Positions 33,343-44,707 of a stretch of 64,000 nt of DNA are shown here, one piece after another. Numbering within the stretch: the stretch's first letter is position 1; every line of letters begins with the position of its first letter. The position numbers and the translations under genes are program-made. The notes beneath the pieces were generated by a model. The model ran no database searches. It was not told where the DNA came from and was given only the letters and a program-made list of their open reading frames with translations. This stretch comes from Haemonchus contortus (lineage: Eukaryota > Nematoda > Chromadorea > Rhabditida > Trichostrongylidae): the NCBI GenBank assembly GCA_000469685.2, contig LS997565.1, positions 42,492,666 through 42,556,665 on the forward strand. Reading direction: 5' to 3'.

Positions 33343-36300
33343 TTCAATTCCATTGTTTTTCAATGACTGCTGAGTAGTTTGCCCATCCGTCAGTGCCGAT
33401 TGTTTTTATCTGTAATAATGAATTGTTGCATTTTATTACAATAAACAGGAAACTTGACGAAAAATGGCACTCCTTACGCAAATGAACAATAAACCTACAT
33501 TTATGTGATTTCTTATATCCATGTTTCGCTTATTTTTCACTTTCCTGATGTAAAGCATTGACAGCACCGGTAGCGCCAGCGTGTAATAATTGAAGAGCTT
33601 GAAGGAAGAGCGTTTTTGAGCACATAGAATATAGCAATACAACTTCAAAACCTAGTAGGAGATAAAGTCTTCAGCGATGATCAACCCCCATTTTTGAGAT
33701 GCGCCTCAGCATGCGACTTTCATTCAGAGCCGTAGTGGCGTTTTGAATGCGTATGGTGCATACCCAAGGTCTTGCGGTGGCTAGCTGATGCGCCTTACCT
33801 TCCCAGGTTAGTGTCGTTTTGTTTGAACCACCCCACTGGATGGAAGGCTCCGTTGTTTCAGGCGGGTGTCAATTCGGGATCCGATCCAGCACCATGTGGG
33901 ATTATACCGCGCTTAACCAGGTTTATGCTTAGAGTGTGTAACGTCATGGTAATATGGGTCTCGATCCGGCATTCAATCCCCTGACCTTGCGCGGATAGTA
34001 GCATCCCATGGCTAAATACCAGATTCACTCTTAAGGGACACAGTTTATTACTCTAAAACAGTAGGCATGAAATCTAAATTAATTAGTTCTCAGTTGAAGT
34101 AGGAAGTGTCGGTGGCTGCTTTTTGGGAACCAAAAAAGGACAACAAGCACGTTTATAGATGCTCTGAAAGCTAGCTCTTAGTATTGCTTACATCAGCGTT
34201 CTCCTTGTAAGCAGTTACCAGAGGATTCTCTGATTCGTAAATCCTCAAATATAAAATTATAGTCATGGTAATATGGGTCTCGATCCGGCATTCAATCCCC
34301 TGACCTTGCGCGGATAGTAGCATCCCATGGCTAAATACCAGATTCACTCTTAAGGGACACAGTTTATTACTCTAGAACAGTAGGCATGAAATCTAAATTA
34401 ATTAGTTCTCAGTTGAAGTAGGAAGTGTCGGTGGCTGCTTTTTGGGAACCAAAAAAGGACAACAAGCACGTTTATAGATGCTCTGAAAGCTAGCTCTTAG
34501 TATTGCTTACATCGGCGTTTTCCTTATAAGCAGTTACCAGAGGATTTTCTGATTCGTAAATCCTCAAATATAAAATAATAGCTTGTGAGAAGAATAATGC
34601 CGTAAACTGACAAGAGGATATCATGAAAAGATAGTTTGATACAATCGAATTCTCCATAGCTTGAAACTTTGTTGACAATGACATGCTGCAAACACGTTGA
34701 GCAATGCAATAATGAACAATTGTGCAAGAAATGAAAAATTAAAGGTTGAGTTTTCAAAATTGACGCGAGAAAACTGAAAGCATAACAGTTTTTCCCCGTA
34801 CTGAGGTAACATACCTTATTCGTCGTTTGGGTCTGAGATAATGCAGTGCCACAGTCAATACAAGGCCAATAAAGTTCACAATCAACTGTGACATCAGCAC
34901 TATATTAGTTCTGACAACATCTCTTAATGACATCCATCGACCGTTCAGATGTGGTAAGTCGAAGGATTCGCCATGGTATATAATCCAGAGAATGAGAGCA
35001 GTGACAGCTACCTTAATCAAATGACATTATCAACAATTTCAAGTCGAAATCCTGCGGGCAATCCGTCTACGGACGAGAAGCAAAGTCAACGTCTCATTGC
35101 AGGGCACCTCTGTCGAATCCCCAGAAATCAAAGCGTTTTTCGACAATCCTCAATGTCGCATGGGTTCATTTCCATGCTCCGCATAGAGTGGCGCTGCGGA
35201 GACGCCAGCCCAAGAAGACATTCTCAACAGTGTGAGATGGGTGGTTTCATTAGGAAGTAAAAGGTAATGAATAGGACATTCAGGCAATTGAAAACATTAA
35301 ACTCATTGAGTAAATAAATAAATAAACTCGAACAGGCTTTGGGAACAGTATAAGTTTATGAAACTCTCACTGCTGCTGTAAATAGTATTGGTCCAACTTT
35401 CCGGTAATTAGACTCGTAGTTTCCAACGAAAATAATCGCAGTCCATCGTTCAATCACAATAGCAAACTGTATATATTGAGACATAATAAGCACGAAAACT
35501 GTAGGCAAATTCATTGCAATGTAGAGCGGATTTGATAGAAACAGATCGCATGGCTTTGTATATAGAAAGGACAGGACAAAGTGATGCGTCTGAAATTGAA
35601 CATATGTATATATTATACATTGAGGAAAAAATTCCGTATTATTTGGTACAGACAGCGGTGTGGTTTTCTCATTTACCACTGAGAATCCACACGCCATCGG
35701 TTCACTAAGGTGTCTATTCACAGCTCCGTGGGAACTTTATGTATCTCTTGAAATATGTTCCGTCGCCCTGGGATGGACATGTTGCAGTGGCAGGCCATGC
35801 GTGGTCCGAGGATTGAATGCCGAATTGCCAACGAACCTCTAATCCCTTTACGTTTTGTTAGTCAGTATCAACCTCGATTGTGATGATAAAACGACTGATT
35901 AGTACATTGGCTGAACACCGTTGGTAAGCGTGTAGGACAAATACACATTTAACATGTAACTACATACAATTCTGGATAAAAGTCGAATGCGAAACCCCAT
36001 CCAAGAAAACGGGGTTATTGCCACATAAAACTTTAGATAGAATCTGAACGGGGTTATTGCCACATAAAACTTTAGATAGGATCTATCTGCCTGACCTTTA
36101 TGACGAAGTTGAAAATGTCGTATGCTAGGCAAGACAGACACATTGAGAAGAAGAGCATCTGAATTGTGAGAGTATTTTGTTCCCTTTCTAGTAAACTCAC
36201 CCACTTTTAATCTTAAAAACCATGAACGGACAGAAAAGCCGTCTAAACTTAACGATGGAACCACTAATACAATGAAACGGGCACTGATGCCTCAGTATTA

Positions 36301-36594
36301 CCCTTAGATTAATATGAAAGAATGTACTGTAGCCATAGCATTTGTAAAAGAAGTACAGCGTAAGTATAGTCGATAAGAATGAAGTGGTGAATGATATAGC
36401 CAGTGAGAATTGGTAATACCATGCAGTTGCAACATTAACAGCATACTGAAGTGAAAAAGCTAAGGGACTTCAAGTAGGCATGAGTAAAATGAGGCGTTTG
36501 GCTCCCATTTCGCCCTGAAATGTCGAAAAAAATGACCCACCTCGATACAGTATTCATCTGTCAATTCGTCTTGAATCGCAGTGGTTGAAGACAT
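33343..36594 (-). CDS. Chemoreceptor B, Sra/Srab-like 7TM GPCR, 338 aa
   Basis: Eight minus-strand exons: 36541-36594, 36302-36445, 36096-36158, 35371-35589, 34815-35011, 34511-34685, 33499-33597, 33343-33408. Lengths and phases are identical to genes A and C, and the frame is open throughout with a terminal TGA. The N-terminus (MSSTTAIQDEL...EYCIE) keeps the Cys-Ile-Glu junction of the family. VIERWTAIIFVGNYE after the third hydrophobic segment gives the ER...YE signature, and the protein ends EKQWN. Predicted role: a membrane chemoreceptor of sensory neurons, ligand unknown. Intron 6 contains a 319-bp tandem duplication that copied the 3' part of exon 6. The canonical acceptor of the full exon remains intact. 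The start is the ATG at 36594, giving an 18-codon first exon as in A and C. Confidence 0.88.
33715..33930 (+). repeat. Dispersed repeat copy (gtagtggcgttttgaatgcg type)
   Basis: This segment begins near gccgtagtggcgttttgaat and is similar to stretches at about 31983-32130 (minus), 46112-46200, 59180-59270 and, more weakly, 41090-41150 and 43700-43740. It is a medium-copy dispersed repeat with no coding capacity that I can see. Its class (SINE-like or MITE-like) is not clear from these copies. Confidence 0.5.
33943..34580. repeat. 319-bp tandem duplication in intron 6/exon 6 of receptor B
   Basis: Two head-to-tail copies (33943-34261 and 34262-34580) differ at only a handful of positions. The unit spans intron sequence and the 3' end of exon 6 with its splice donor. 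The distal copy (34192-34261) is therefore a partial exon 6 without an acceptor. Its reading frame (YLRIYESENPLVTAYKENAD) is preserved. The near identity shows a recent event. Confidence 0.9.
36009..36086. repeat. 39-bp tandem duplication in intron 3 of receptor B
   Basis: The unit starting acggggttattgccacataa occurs twice in direct succession with one or two differences, directly before the donor of exon 3 in minus-strand terms. It is a small local duplication without visible effect on splice sites. Confidence 0.85.
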
Positions 36595-38935
36595 ATTTCA
36601 GAATGTAAGCAAATGAAAACAATAAAGCGCCAGCAGTAAGCTGGAGAAAATGAACAATTCCCGTTGAGCGATCAAAAAACGGCCTAGAAAGAACAGAATT
36701 GGGGTTCAACGATTATTTCACTTGTGTTTTGAACATCTTCTGACGAAGCTGCATCAATCAATATGTTGAAAATTCAAACGGCTCTGACGACGGAAAAAAG
36801 GAGCTAGGAGGCAACCTTTGGAACTTCGTCCAGAGGCCTGTCACAGACGTGACAAAGTTTATTTAGGTTAGTTATTTCTACTCTGAAGATATTCTGTCAG
36901 CCGACATGATCACAAGTGTGATCTCTATTGATCAGAGATCGCGCGAGAAACCGCGTACGCATGCCAAACGCCATTACGTGAGTTGCGCGAGTGCATTTTT
37001 ATATTTTTTTCTGTTTTTCTAGAGCATTGTACGTGTTTTGTTTAATTGATCATTGGAGAGTTTATTCATGTTTTGGTCCTTCAGAGCACTTTAACATTTA
37101 ACCCTTTTTGGCCGTTATGCCTCAATTGTATTGCGCTTTACTTCACTTATGTATGCTCATAGTGTGCTTTAATCACCTGTGCCTTGGATTCGTTATTGTT
37201 GCACTGTTTTTATTAGTTTAATGCAGTTTGATTACCTATGTTCGAGGTTCGAGCTCGAGAGTGCGACAACGCCAACTCTGCACGCACACACTCCTATGTC
37301 ACTTCTGTATTCGCAATCCCGTACATCCCTCTTTTTTTTTACTTATTTCTCCCTCAGAATGCTTTCTCCGTCGTTCTTGCACTAACCTCTTCTTAGCTAA
37401 TCGCTCCAAGAAGGTCGAACATGAAATATACTTCCAATATCTCACTTAACTTAGCTAAGCAAAATTCTCGTGAACTCTCAATTGTTTGGAAACGAAGTCA
37501 TCTTCACTAGTATAGTGAGGCCGATGGTTTCTTCCGATAGGAGGATAGATGTCATACATGAGTGCTCGACGAATTATCCCTGAACCCATCATTACTATGT
37601 CATGGAATAAAATATCACGTAACTCAGTCTGCTAGGTACATATTTCATCGAAATAGGGGGTGGTGTAGAGGCCGGTAACGTATTATCATGCTCATGTGGC
37701 CCGAACCAAGCCTCCCGTATTGTGTTTGATATATTGGTACCAACCTTGTCCGAGAGGATAGATGCACCAGAAATTTTTCAGTACCACAAAAAGCCGGCAG
37801 TACATGAAGCAATTCGTTTGGCTTCCGCTAACTGCTGACGTTTCTTTGGAGGATCTTACAGCTTTTGAAAGTATTGCGAGCAGGTTTTCGAGCAATAAAT
37901 TTTAAAAGCACTCTACATGTAATAATGTTCGTAAATTGTGTGATGTTACTTATTCAGTATTTGAGTAAGTGATACTGAAGTTCGGCTAATCTTAGGGAAA
38001 TTATCGAGAAAGATGGGACAAAATAATTGAGGAAGATGGGACAATTCGGTACACAATCATTGTCACCTAAGGCGTTGAGTTCTTGGCTGAAGGCCAAAAA
38101 ATGGCACAAACAGTCACGAGATTCTAGGAAGTTCTATAGCCTGAATTATGAAATTTCATAGAACAGCGACAGATTCGACGCAACGGAATAACAGCTACTG
38201 CGGATGTTTAGAAAAACAAATGCAAACTATCCTACGAAATTGACAGATACCCTCATAAAATGTTCACAGAAGATTTGTTGCCGAACCAATTATGGTTGGG
38301 ATAAGACCAAACATTAGTGTAAATAATGAATAAAGTCAGAAACTCTTGTTTTTACACAGAAGTCCACTGTCAGTCGTATTTCATGGACATACAGTAATTA
38401 TAGAAAACATCGTATAACTCCAGTGATGTATAGGAACGCACAATATGACTACAATTATCAGTTTGATGACTAGGTGACTGCGTATATCTGGGTATACTAT
38501 ACAATCATCTTTGATGCATGGTCTACAACCTGAAAAAGGTTTAACCTTTTAAGATGAAGGTTGAAGTATACTTAGAAAGTCACTTGATTATTTAGCTGCT
38601 AACTTTAAACTTCAAGACAACTAAAGCGACAATTCCATTGAAAAATCAACACGCTTTATAGGCAAGCACAAATAACAAATGGTCTTGCTTCCTTCACTAC
38701 ATGCTTTTCTTTCAAAGGTTCCACTTACTTCTGCAATTGTGCTTATCTAGTGGAGGAGCAGATGGTTTCGAGAATTCTCAAAGATTGTGAATGTAGGAAA
38801 TGATGGATGTTGACCTGGCTTTGGGAAATCACTGTGACGTGCATCTTGATCTCCAGTTGCGGAATCAATGAACGAAACAAATCTATCAGCTGATCAAAGA
38901 AATGTATTCTGGCTGCTAAGCGTGTGAGTGGACTG
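36595..38935. other. Stretch without a supportable gene, upstream of receptor B
   Basis: AT-rich sequence with no coding region that I can support. The part next to 36594 should hold the promoter of receptor B; no specific site was recognised. Confidence 0.4.
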
Positions 38936-40897
38936 ACAAGGAAGGTCTTTCAGGGCGTGGGACGCTTTTTGAAAATGGTTTTTTGCATGGTATAGGGGCA
39001 TGAGCACTGAGTATAAAACTATGGTTCATTTCCGCTAAATGGCCTTCTGAATGCCAAAAAACGACTGAAAACGATTTTGTCAGAAATCGCCGTTTTAACC
39101 CACTCAGCGTCGTTTGTTTCATTCATGGCGTCGACTCTCCGTACAGTAGAAGGCGCCAGTTGACTGCGCATCGAAAATAACGTGAAAGGTAGCCAAAAAA
39201 GGGGGCCACATGTTGAAAAGTGCGGGGAAGTTTCATATAAGCTCTCCACGGTTAAGCTGCCGGCAGCGTCGGATGGTGTGGCGGATAGCGATGTGGACTT
39301 CGAGGAACGACGACTAGGATGGGTTGATGGTTCGGAAACTCCGGGCTTCTCCGTTTTTGCATTTTATGCTGCCACCTCCAGATTGGCTCCATATTGCACC
39401 AGGACCAAAGCAAGTGCCTGACTGGTCATGGTCGTGACCAGGACCACCCAGGCACATAACCTCTACAAGCCGTTGGAATTTCTTGTGTGACGCACTATCA
39501 GTGATCAGTGAAGGAGCTTCCAGGCTCAACACTCCCAGTCCTCCGTTCCTACCTCCGGGTCCTCCTTTCCTACCCCCCCCCCCCTTCCTCAACATCCTCA
39601 CGCAGTTTGTAGTCAAAAAACTCGATATCACATCATCTGGTCTTCGGACATTGTAGGGACATTGCACAGTCCATACAATTCTTTGAATGGTATGGACAGT
39701 GATGGTTTGATTGTTGTTCTATTTCGACGGAATTTCTTCAAAACTGATGAAAGGCGCATCTAATTTCGATGATTTCACCGTTTTTTACCCTAGCGTTGAT
39801 CTCGCGCCGTTGAAGGGTTTTTGTCCACTATTCTGGTTGGTCATCTCCATTTCCTTCTCTCCTCACGATCAGTCACTCATCTTCTGTAGTCACCTCGACT
39901 TCAGCGATGTCCTTCTTGTTCGTGTCCTGCCAGCCCTTCACACGGACGCGAAGTTAGGGGATCGTAGGTTGGGAACGAGTATCGCCGAAACCCTTCATCT
40001 AGTATTCATCTAGTGATCCGGCGCTAGAATGATTTCCTTCAGGGCTGACAGCTTTTCATATGAAGCCTAATGCTCATGGATGCTTCAGCAAGTAGACGAA
40101 TTGAAATAGAGTCTGATTGGTTCTCCCACAGGAGCCCGCGGTGGACGCCCAGAAGAAGGTTGGAATCGGGAATCCTGTTGTCTTTGCATTGACGAACGGG
40201 ACGAGGACAGCTTCCATCAAATAGGAACCATATTATAGGGTTCGGACCCCCCCCCCCCATTACAACACTTATTAAGTGTGAATTTAAGAGGCACCTTTAT
40301 ACTCCTGGGAGTGTGAAGCCTGGAAGCCCCTCCACTGATAGCGCTCCACACAACAAATTCTGACGGTTTGTGGAGGTGTGCCTGGCTGGTCCTGGGCACG
40401 ACCACGACCAGTCAGGCACTTGCTTTGGCCCTGGTGCAATATGGAGCCAATCTGGAGGTGGCAGCATAAAATGCAAAAACGGAGAAGCCCGGAGTTTCCG
40501 AACCACCAACCCATCCTAGTCGTCGTTCCTCGAAGTCCACATCGCTATCCGCCACACCATCCGACGCTGCTGGCAGCTCAACCGTGGAGAGCCTATATGA
40601 AACTTCCCCGCACTTTTCAACTTGTGGCCCCTTTTTTGGCTACCTTTCACGTTATTTTCGATGCGCAGTCAACTGGCGCCTTTTACTGTACGGACAGTCG
40701 GCGCCATGAATGAAACAAACGACGCTGAGTGGGTTAAAACGGCTATTTTTGACAAAATAGTTTTCAGTCGTTTTTTGGCATTCAAAAGGCCATTTAGCGG
40801 AAATGGACCATAGTTTTACACTCAGTGCTCATGCCCCTATACCATGCAAAAAAACCATTTTCAAAAAGCGTCCCACGCCCTGAAAGACCTTCCTTGT
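38936..40897. repeat. Long inverted repeat (fold-back), ~600-bp arms
   Basis: The left arm 38936-39538 and right arm 40304-40897 are inverted copies with high similarity and only small differences along their whole length. They surround a 765-bp centre. The centre contains poly(C) runs on both sides (about 39577 and 40249) and a decayed LINE tail (about 39780-39990). Frames read across the arms in both orientations are mirror images and lack known motifs. It may be a Foldback-type element or a palindrome made by inverted duplication. No clear flanking target duplication was found. Confidence 0.85.
39780..39990 (-). mobile_element. Decayed LINE tail inside the fold-back centre
   Basis: This segment shares with the LINE tail at 9520-9700 the ordered blocks cctagcgttgatctcgc, tccactattctggttg-like, acctcgacttcagcgatgtcc and ttcttgttcgtgtcctgcc. 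It is the same RTE-like 3' end but more diverged, oriented to the minus strand. Confidence 0.55.
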
Positions 40898-42180
40898 GAG
40901 GGAGAAAAGTCTATCTCATTTAGATGGCCCGAAGGCACCTTTTTTGGAAGTGAGCTCGACGAAACTGTCATCAAAGCTGTGTCTTTTTCTAGAGTTGAAT
41001 ATGATATTTAATGATCCTCATTGAGGATGAAAGTTCAAGTTGCACCCTAGTCAAGGAGTCTCGGTTTTTCTTCAAGGTCGTGGCAGCGCTTTGAATGAAG
41101 CCATGCGTTTGATCCTACAATGACTAATGTGGTTAGCCGATGTACAAGAGAGTGCTTTCACCCTAGCTCAACAGTTAGTCACCACAAAGAAGAGAGGTTT
41201 GGCGCTTACCGAATTTGGACCGATTTCCGAACCCATACGGGATCCGGATCAGCCCGACGCTCCTGCGTCACTGGCGCTCTTAGCTCAGCTGGCGGCCTGG
41301 GAACGATGAACGTCCCGACTAAGATAAGAGCGCCAAGTGCACGATTTAAGGCCGTCGAACGTTACATGGCGTTTTCTAAAGGTGAACGTGAGCCACTGCA
41401 TCACATCAACTCTGGCTCCGGTATCTTCTCCCCGAACACTGCGTCGTGCTACCCGTCGCGTATCGCAGGAAGGCGATGGAAGATTGCGCGCACAATTTAT
41501 GAGTTAAGAAGTCCTTTAATTATTTGAATTTGCTGGTCGCTGCCTTCAATTTTGATGCAGTCTTGATCGTCGATAATGTAGAAGAAGCCGTTCTAAACAA
41601 TCAAGTCTAATAAACATCAAAACGAAAAAGAAACATGAAAACAACCCAACAATCAAAAAAGAAACAATCAACGAAAAGTATGGCGCCCTATCGATTGGCG
41701 GGGAACCGGGTTGAGTACGGTAGTTACAATTCAAAACCGCGAGACAACTAAAAAAGATTTGCTGCATGACGCGAACGAACGTGGGAGATCGGGGAGAAGT
41801 TCAGTCACCCCTTCAACCCTTCGATTTCATACACAAAAAAATAATTTCGTGCCTTGCATATAGAAAAATCTCTGAATATGAGTGCGTACCACTTAGCTTT
41901 ATAAGTGAATGCTACAACTTTATTGAGTCTTGAAAAAGGGTTTTAGTCACACATCAGATATAATAAGCAAGACAACTAATCTTAAGAATTATAATACAAA
42001 GAATTTCCACAATATTCGAGCAGAAGCGTATGCTGAAAAGGACGAAACAAACAATTATTGGCAAATGATTTTATTTTCGATTACACGCTGGTGCAGCATA
42101 CATCATTCCTGGATTATACATTATCCTGGTGATGATTAGTCGCCGGCAGCGAGGTATTGTTAGGTATAAACGACATAAGA
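40898..42180. other. Stretch without a supportable gene, downstream of receptor C
   Basis: The region holds a possible dispersed-repeat copy at about 41090-41500 and AT-rich sequence. The 135-codon open frame at 41120-41527 lies within repeat-like sequence and has no motif. No gene is called. Confidence 0.4.
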
Positions 42181-44707
42181 TTATTTCCATTGCTTCTGGA
42201 TTACTGTCAAATAGTTGGCCCAACCTTCATTTCCTACAGCTTTCATCTGTAAAGAGGAATTATCCGCACTAAACATGGTCTGACGAAATCTGAATAAATA
42301 AGAAGAAAACGTGGAAGTACGAAGTCTTTACATTCATATTTTTCTTTATATGTGTAATCCGTTGTTGTTTCGCTTTCCTGATGTAAAGCATAGATAGTAT
42401 TGGTAGCGCTAAGGTATAATAGTTGAAGAGCTTAAATCAAATCAATCGTTTCTTCGGATTATTTTCGTAACACCGCAACTTTCAAAGAGGAAACTTTAAA
42501 GCGTTTTATTGAATTTCCTCTTAGATGGGTAACGTACATCGGCATTCTCCTTGTAAGCAGTCACCAACGGGTTTATCGATTGATAAATCCTTAGGTATAA
42601 CAGGGCTGCTTCGGATAGGAATAGCATTGCAAATTGAAAAACCGAAATCCAGAAAAGGAAGTTTGACACGGTCGTGTTTTCATTTGCTTGCAGCTTCGAT
42701 GACAACGACATACTGGAAATAGAATTTTCCAAAGTACCGTAATTGTTGAAGTTCAGCTTATATTTCAGGTCATGTCATTCAGAAGTACGTAGACATTAAA
42801 AGGGGTTGGAAGTTGAAAAGGAAAAGGGAGGGATTGAAAAAAGGGGTTGTCCTGATCAAAGTAAAGTCAAAGTCAAAGTACAACTGGTAATCGTCCTATT
42901 CCATCAGCACGGGTGTAATAGTGAAGAAAATGAAGGGTCGATGGAAGTCGCCGCTCAAATTTGTCATGCATGATGCAGAGGGGTAAGTGTTTATGTTAAA
43001 AGAATGAAGAACGAAAAAAAAGAAGGGTCGATGTGGTGCTTATAGTTTCAGTGCAACCCACGAGGGGATAAAGAATGATGAAATAGAGCGTCAAATGGGA
43101 CTGTTTCTCGCTAACAAATCGCAACTCACCCTATTTTTCGTTTTGGGCCGAAATAACGCAACGCCAAGGTTAGGACGAGACCGACAAAATTCATTATAAG
43201 TAATGACATCAACACCATATTCGTCCGAACTATATCTTTGACTGAAAACCATCGGCCATTCAGATGGGGTCCGTTGAATTTTTCGCCATAGTATGTGACG
43301 AGAAGGATGCAAGCAGTTGTGGTTATCTGAATAAGGAAAATCCTGTATAAGCCTTGGTTTAGTCCGATCCAGTGATCACTTACTGCTGCAGCAATCAATG
43401 CTGGCCCAAGTTTCCGAAAGCATGACTCGTAACTAATCCTGTAGAAGTTTGCAATCCACCTTTCGGTAATTACAGCAAGTTGCATGCATTGCGAAGCAAC
43501 GAGTACAAAAATTGTAGGTAAATGCATAGCTATGTAGACTGTTTTGGGCAAAAATATGTTGCACGGTTCCGCATACAAAAACGTTAAACCGAGATGATGT
43601 ATCTGAAATGGTGAACTTATATGATACACAGAGTATATAGTATTTAAACACTGATCGATTCTGCTCTCAGGGTGGTCCGTCCGCTCCTTCCCCTCAAAAT
43701 CAGTTCCCACTTGTAGTGGCGTTTTGGCTGGGGCCTATAAAATGTATTATAGATGGGGCCAGTACAGTGACTTTCGGTGGTTCGCCGGTGAACACCTCTC
43801 CCTCCCTCCCCCGCGAGTCTGATACTCCTAAACCGATCTCGGATGAATGGAACTTTGTTGTCCTGGGTGAGTATCGATTCGGTTTCAGCCTTGGGCCGTG
43901 TTTGTGCGATAGTGCGGCACTTATAACAGAATATGGCCCAGAAAAGACCGGGTAAAGGATCCGCTGAGTTTTGGCAGACCTCATTCAATGCAATATTGAA
44001 GCCCAAGCATAAAATTAAGAAGGATTCAAGAGCCATCAACTTTACCTTCATAATAATATTCATGAAGTCATACATAAGGCAACAAAGACACATCGAGAAG
44101 AAGAGCATCTGGAAATCATGCATATAGCGATACGATTCTACGGTTTTTCCCATACTGAATGATAAACAGCCACTGGAAACCACTGAAATAATCAATTTCG
44201 CGAACCCTTAAGTTGTGTTGGAAGAATGCACTGTAGGTAGAGCAATTATGAAGAAAATATAGCATATAGCCTACAGATACTGAAGACGTGATGAGCGAAA
44301 ACAGTAATGAGGCCCGGTAATACCATGCAGTTGCAGGGACAACACCATTCTGGAACGAACGAACAAGTACTCTTCACTATCTCCAAGATAATAGAAGAGT
44401 TTTATACTGTAATTCTACGGTCTACGGTTGTAAGTATATTTTGCAATAATTTGACACAAAATGTAAATATTATTTATTATTATTCACCTTTGCACAAGGA
44501 GTACATGAAAGAAACTCGGACAGTAGTTCCTAGAACAACCATGTGAAAAAAAACAAAACAACTTGGAACTCAACCCAATATGTCTATTGAAAGAAGTGCA
44601 AATCGAAAATGAGACTAGAAGGACATTCAATCTAAGGCCTAAAAGATCATTACCTCAATGCAGTACTCCAATGATAAATCCTGTTTAATTGATCCGCTCG
44701 ATTGCAT
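42181..44707 (-). CDS. Chemoreceptor C, Sra/Srab-like 7TM GPCR, 338 aa
   Basis: Eight minus-strand exons: 44654-44707, 44206-44349, 44046-44108, 43384-43602, 43130-43326, 42538-42712, 42332-42430, 42181-42246. Lengths and phases match A and B exactly; the frame is open to a terminal TAA. The N-terminus MQSSGSIKQDL...EYCIE resembles B. The ER motif appears as VITERWIANFYRISYE (ER at about 134-135), and the C-terminus is QKQWK. The fourth intron is only 57 bp, divisible by three and free of stops. Retaining it would therefore add 19 residues without breaking the frame, though its splice sites (gtaagt, ttcag) are good. C is closer to A than to B by eye. Predicted role: sensory chemoreceptor; ligand unknown. 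Confidence 0.88.
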
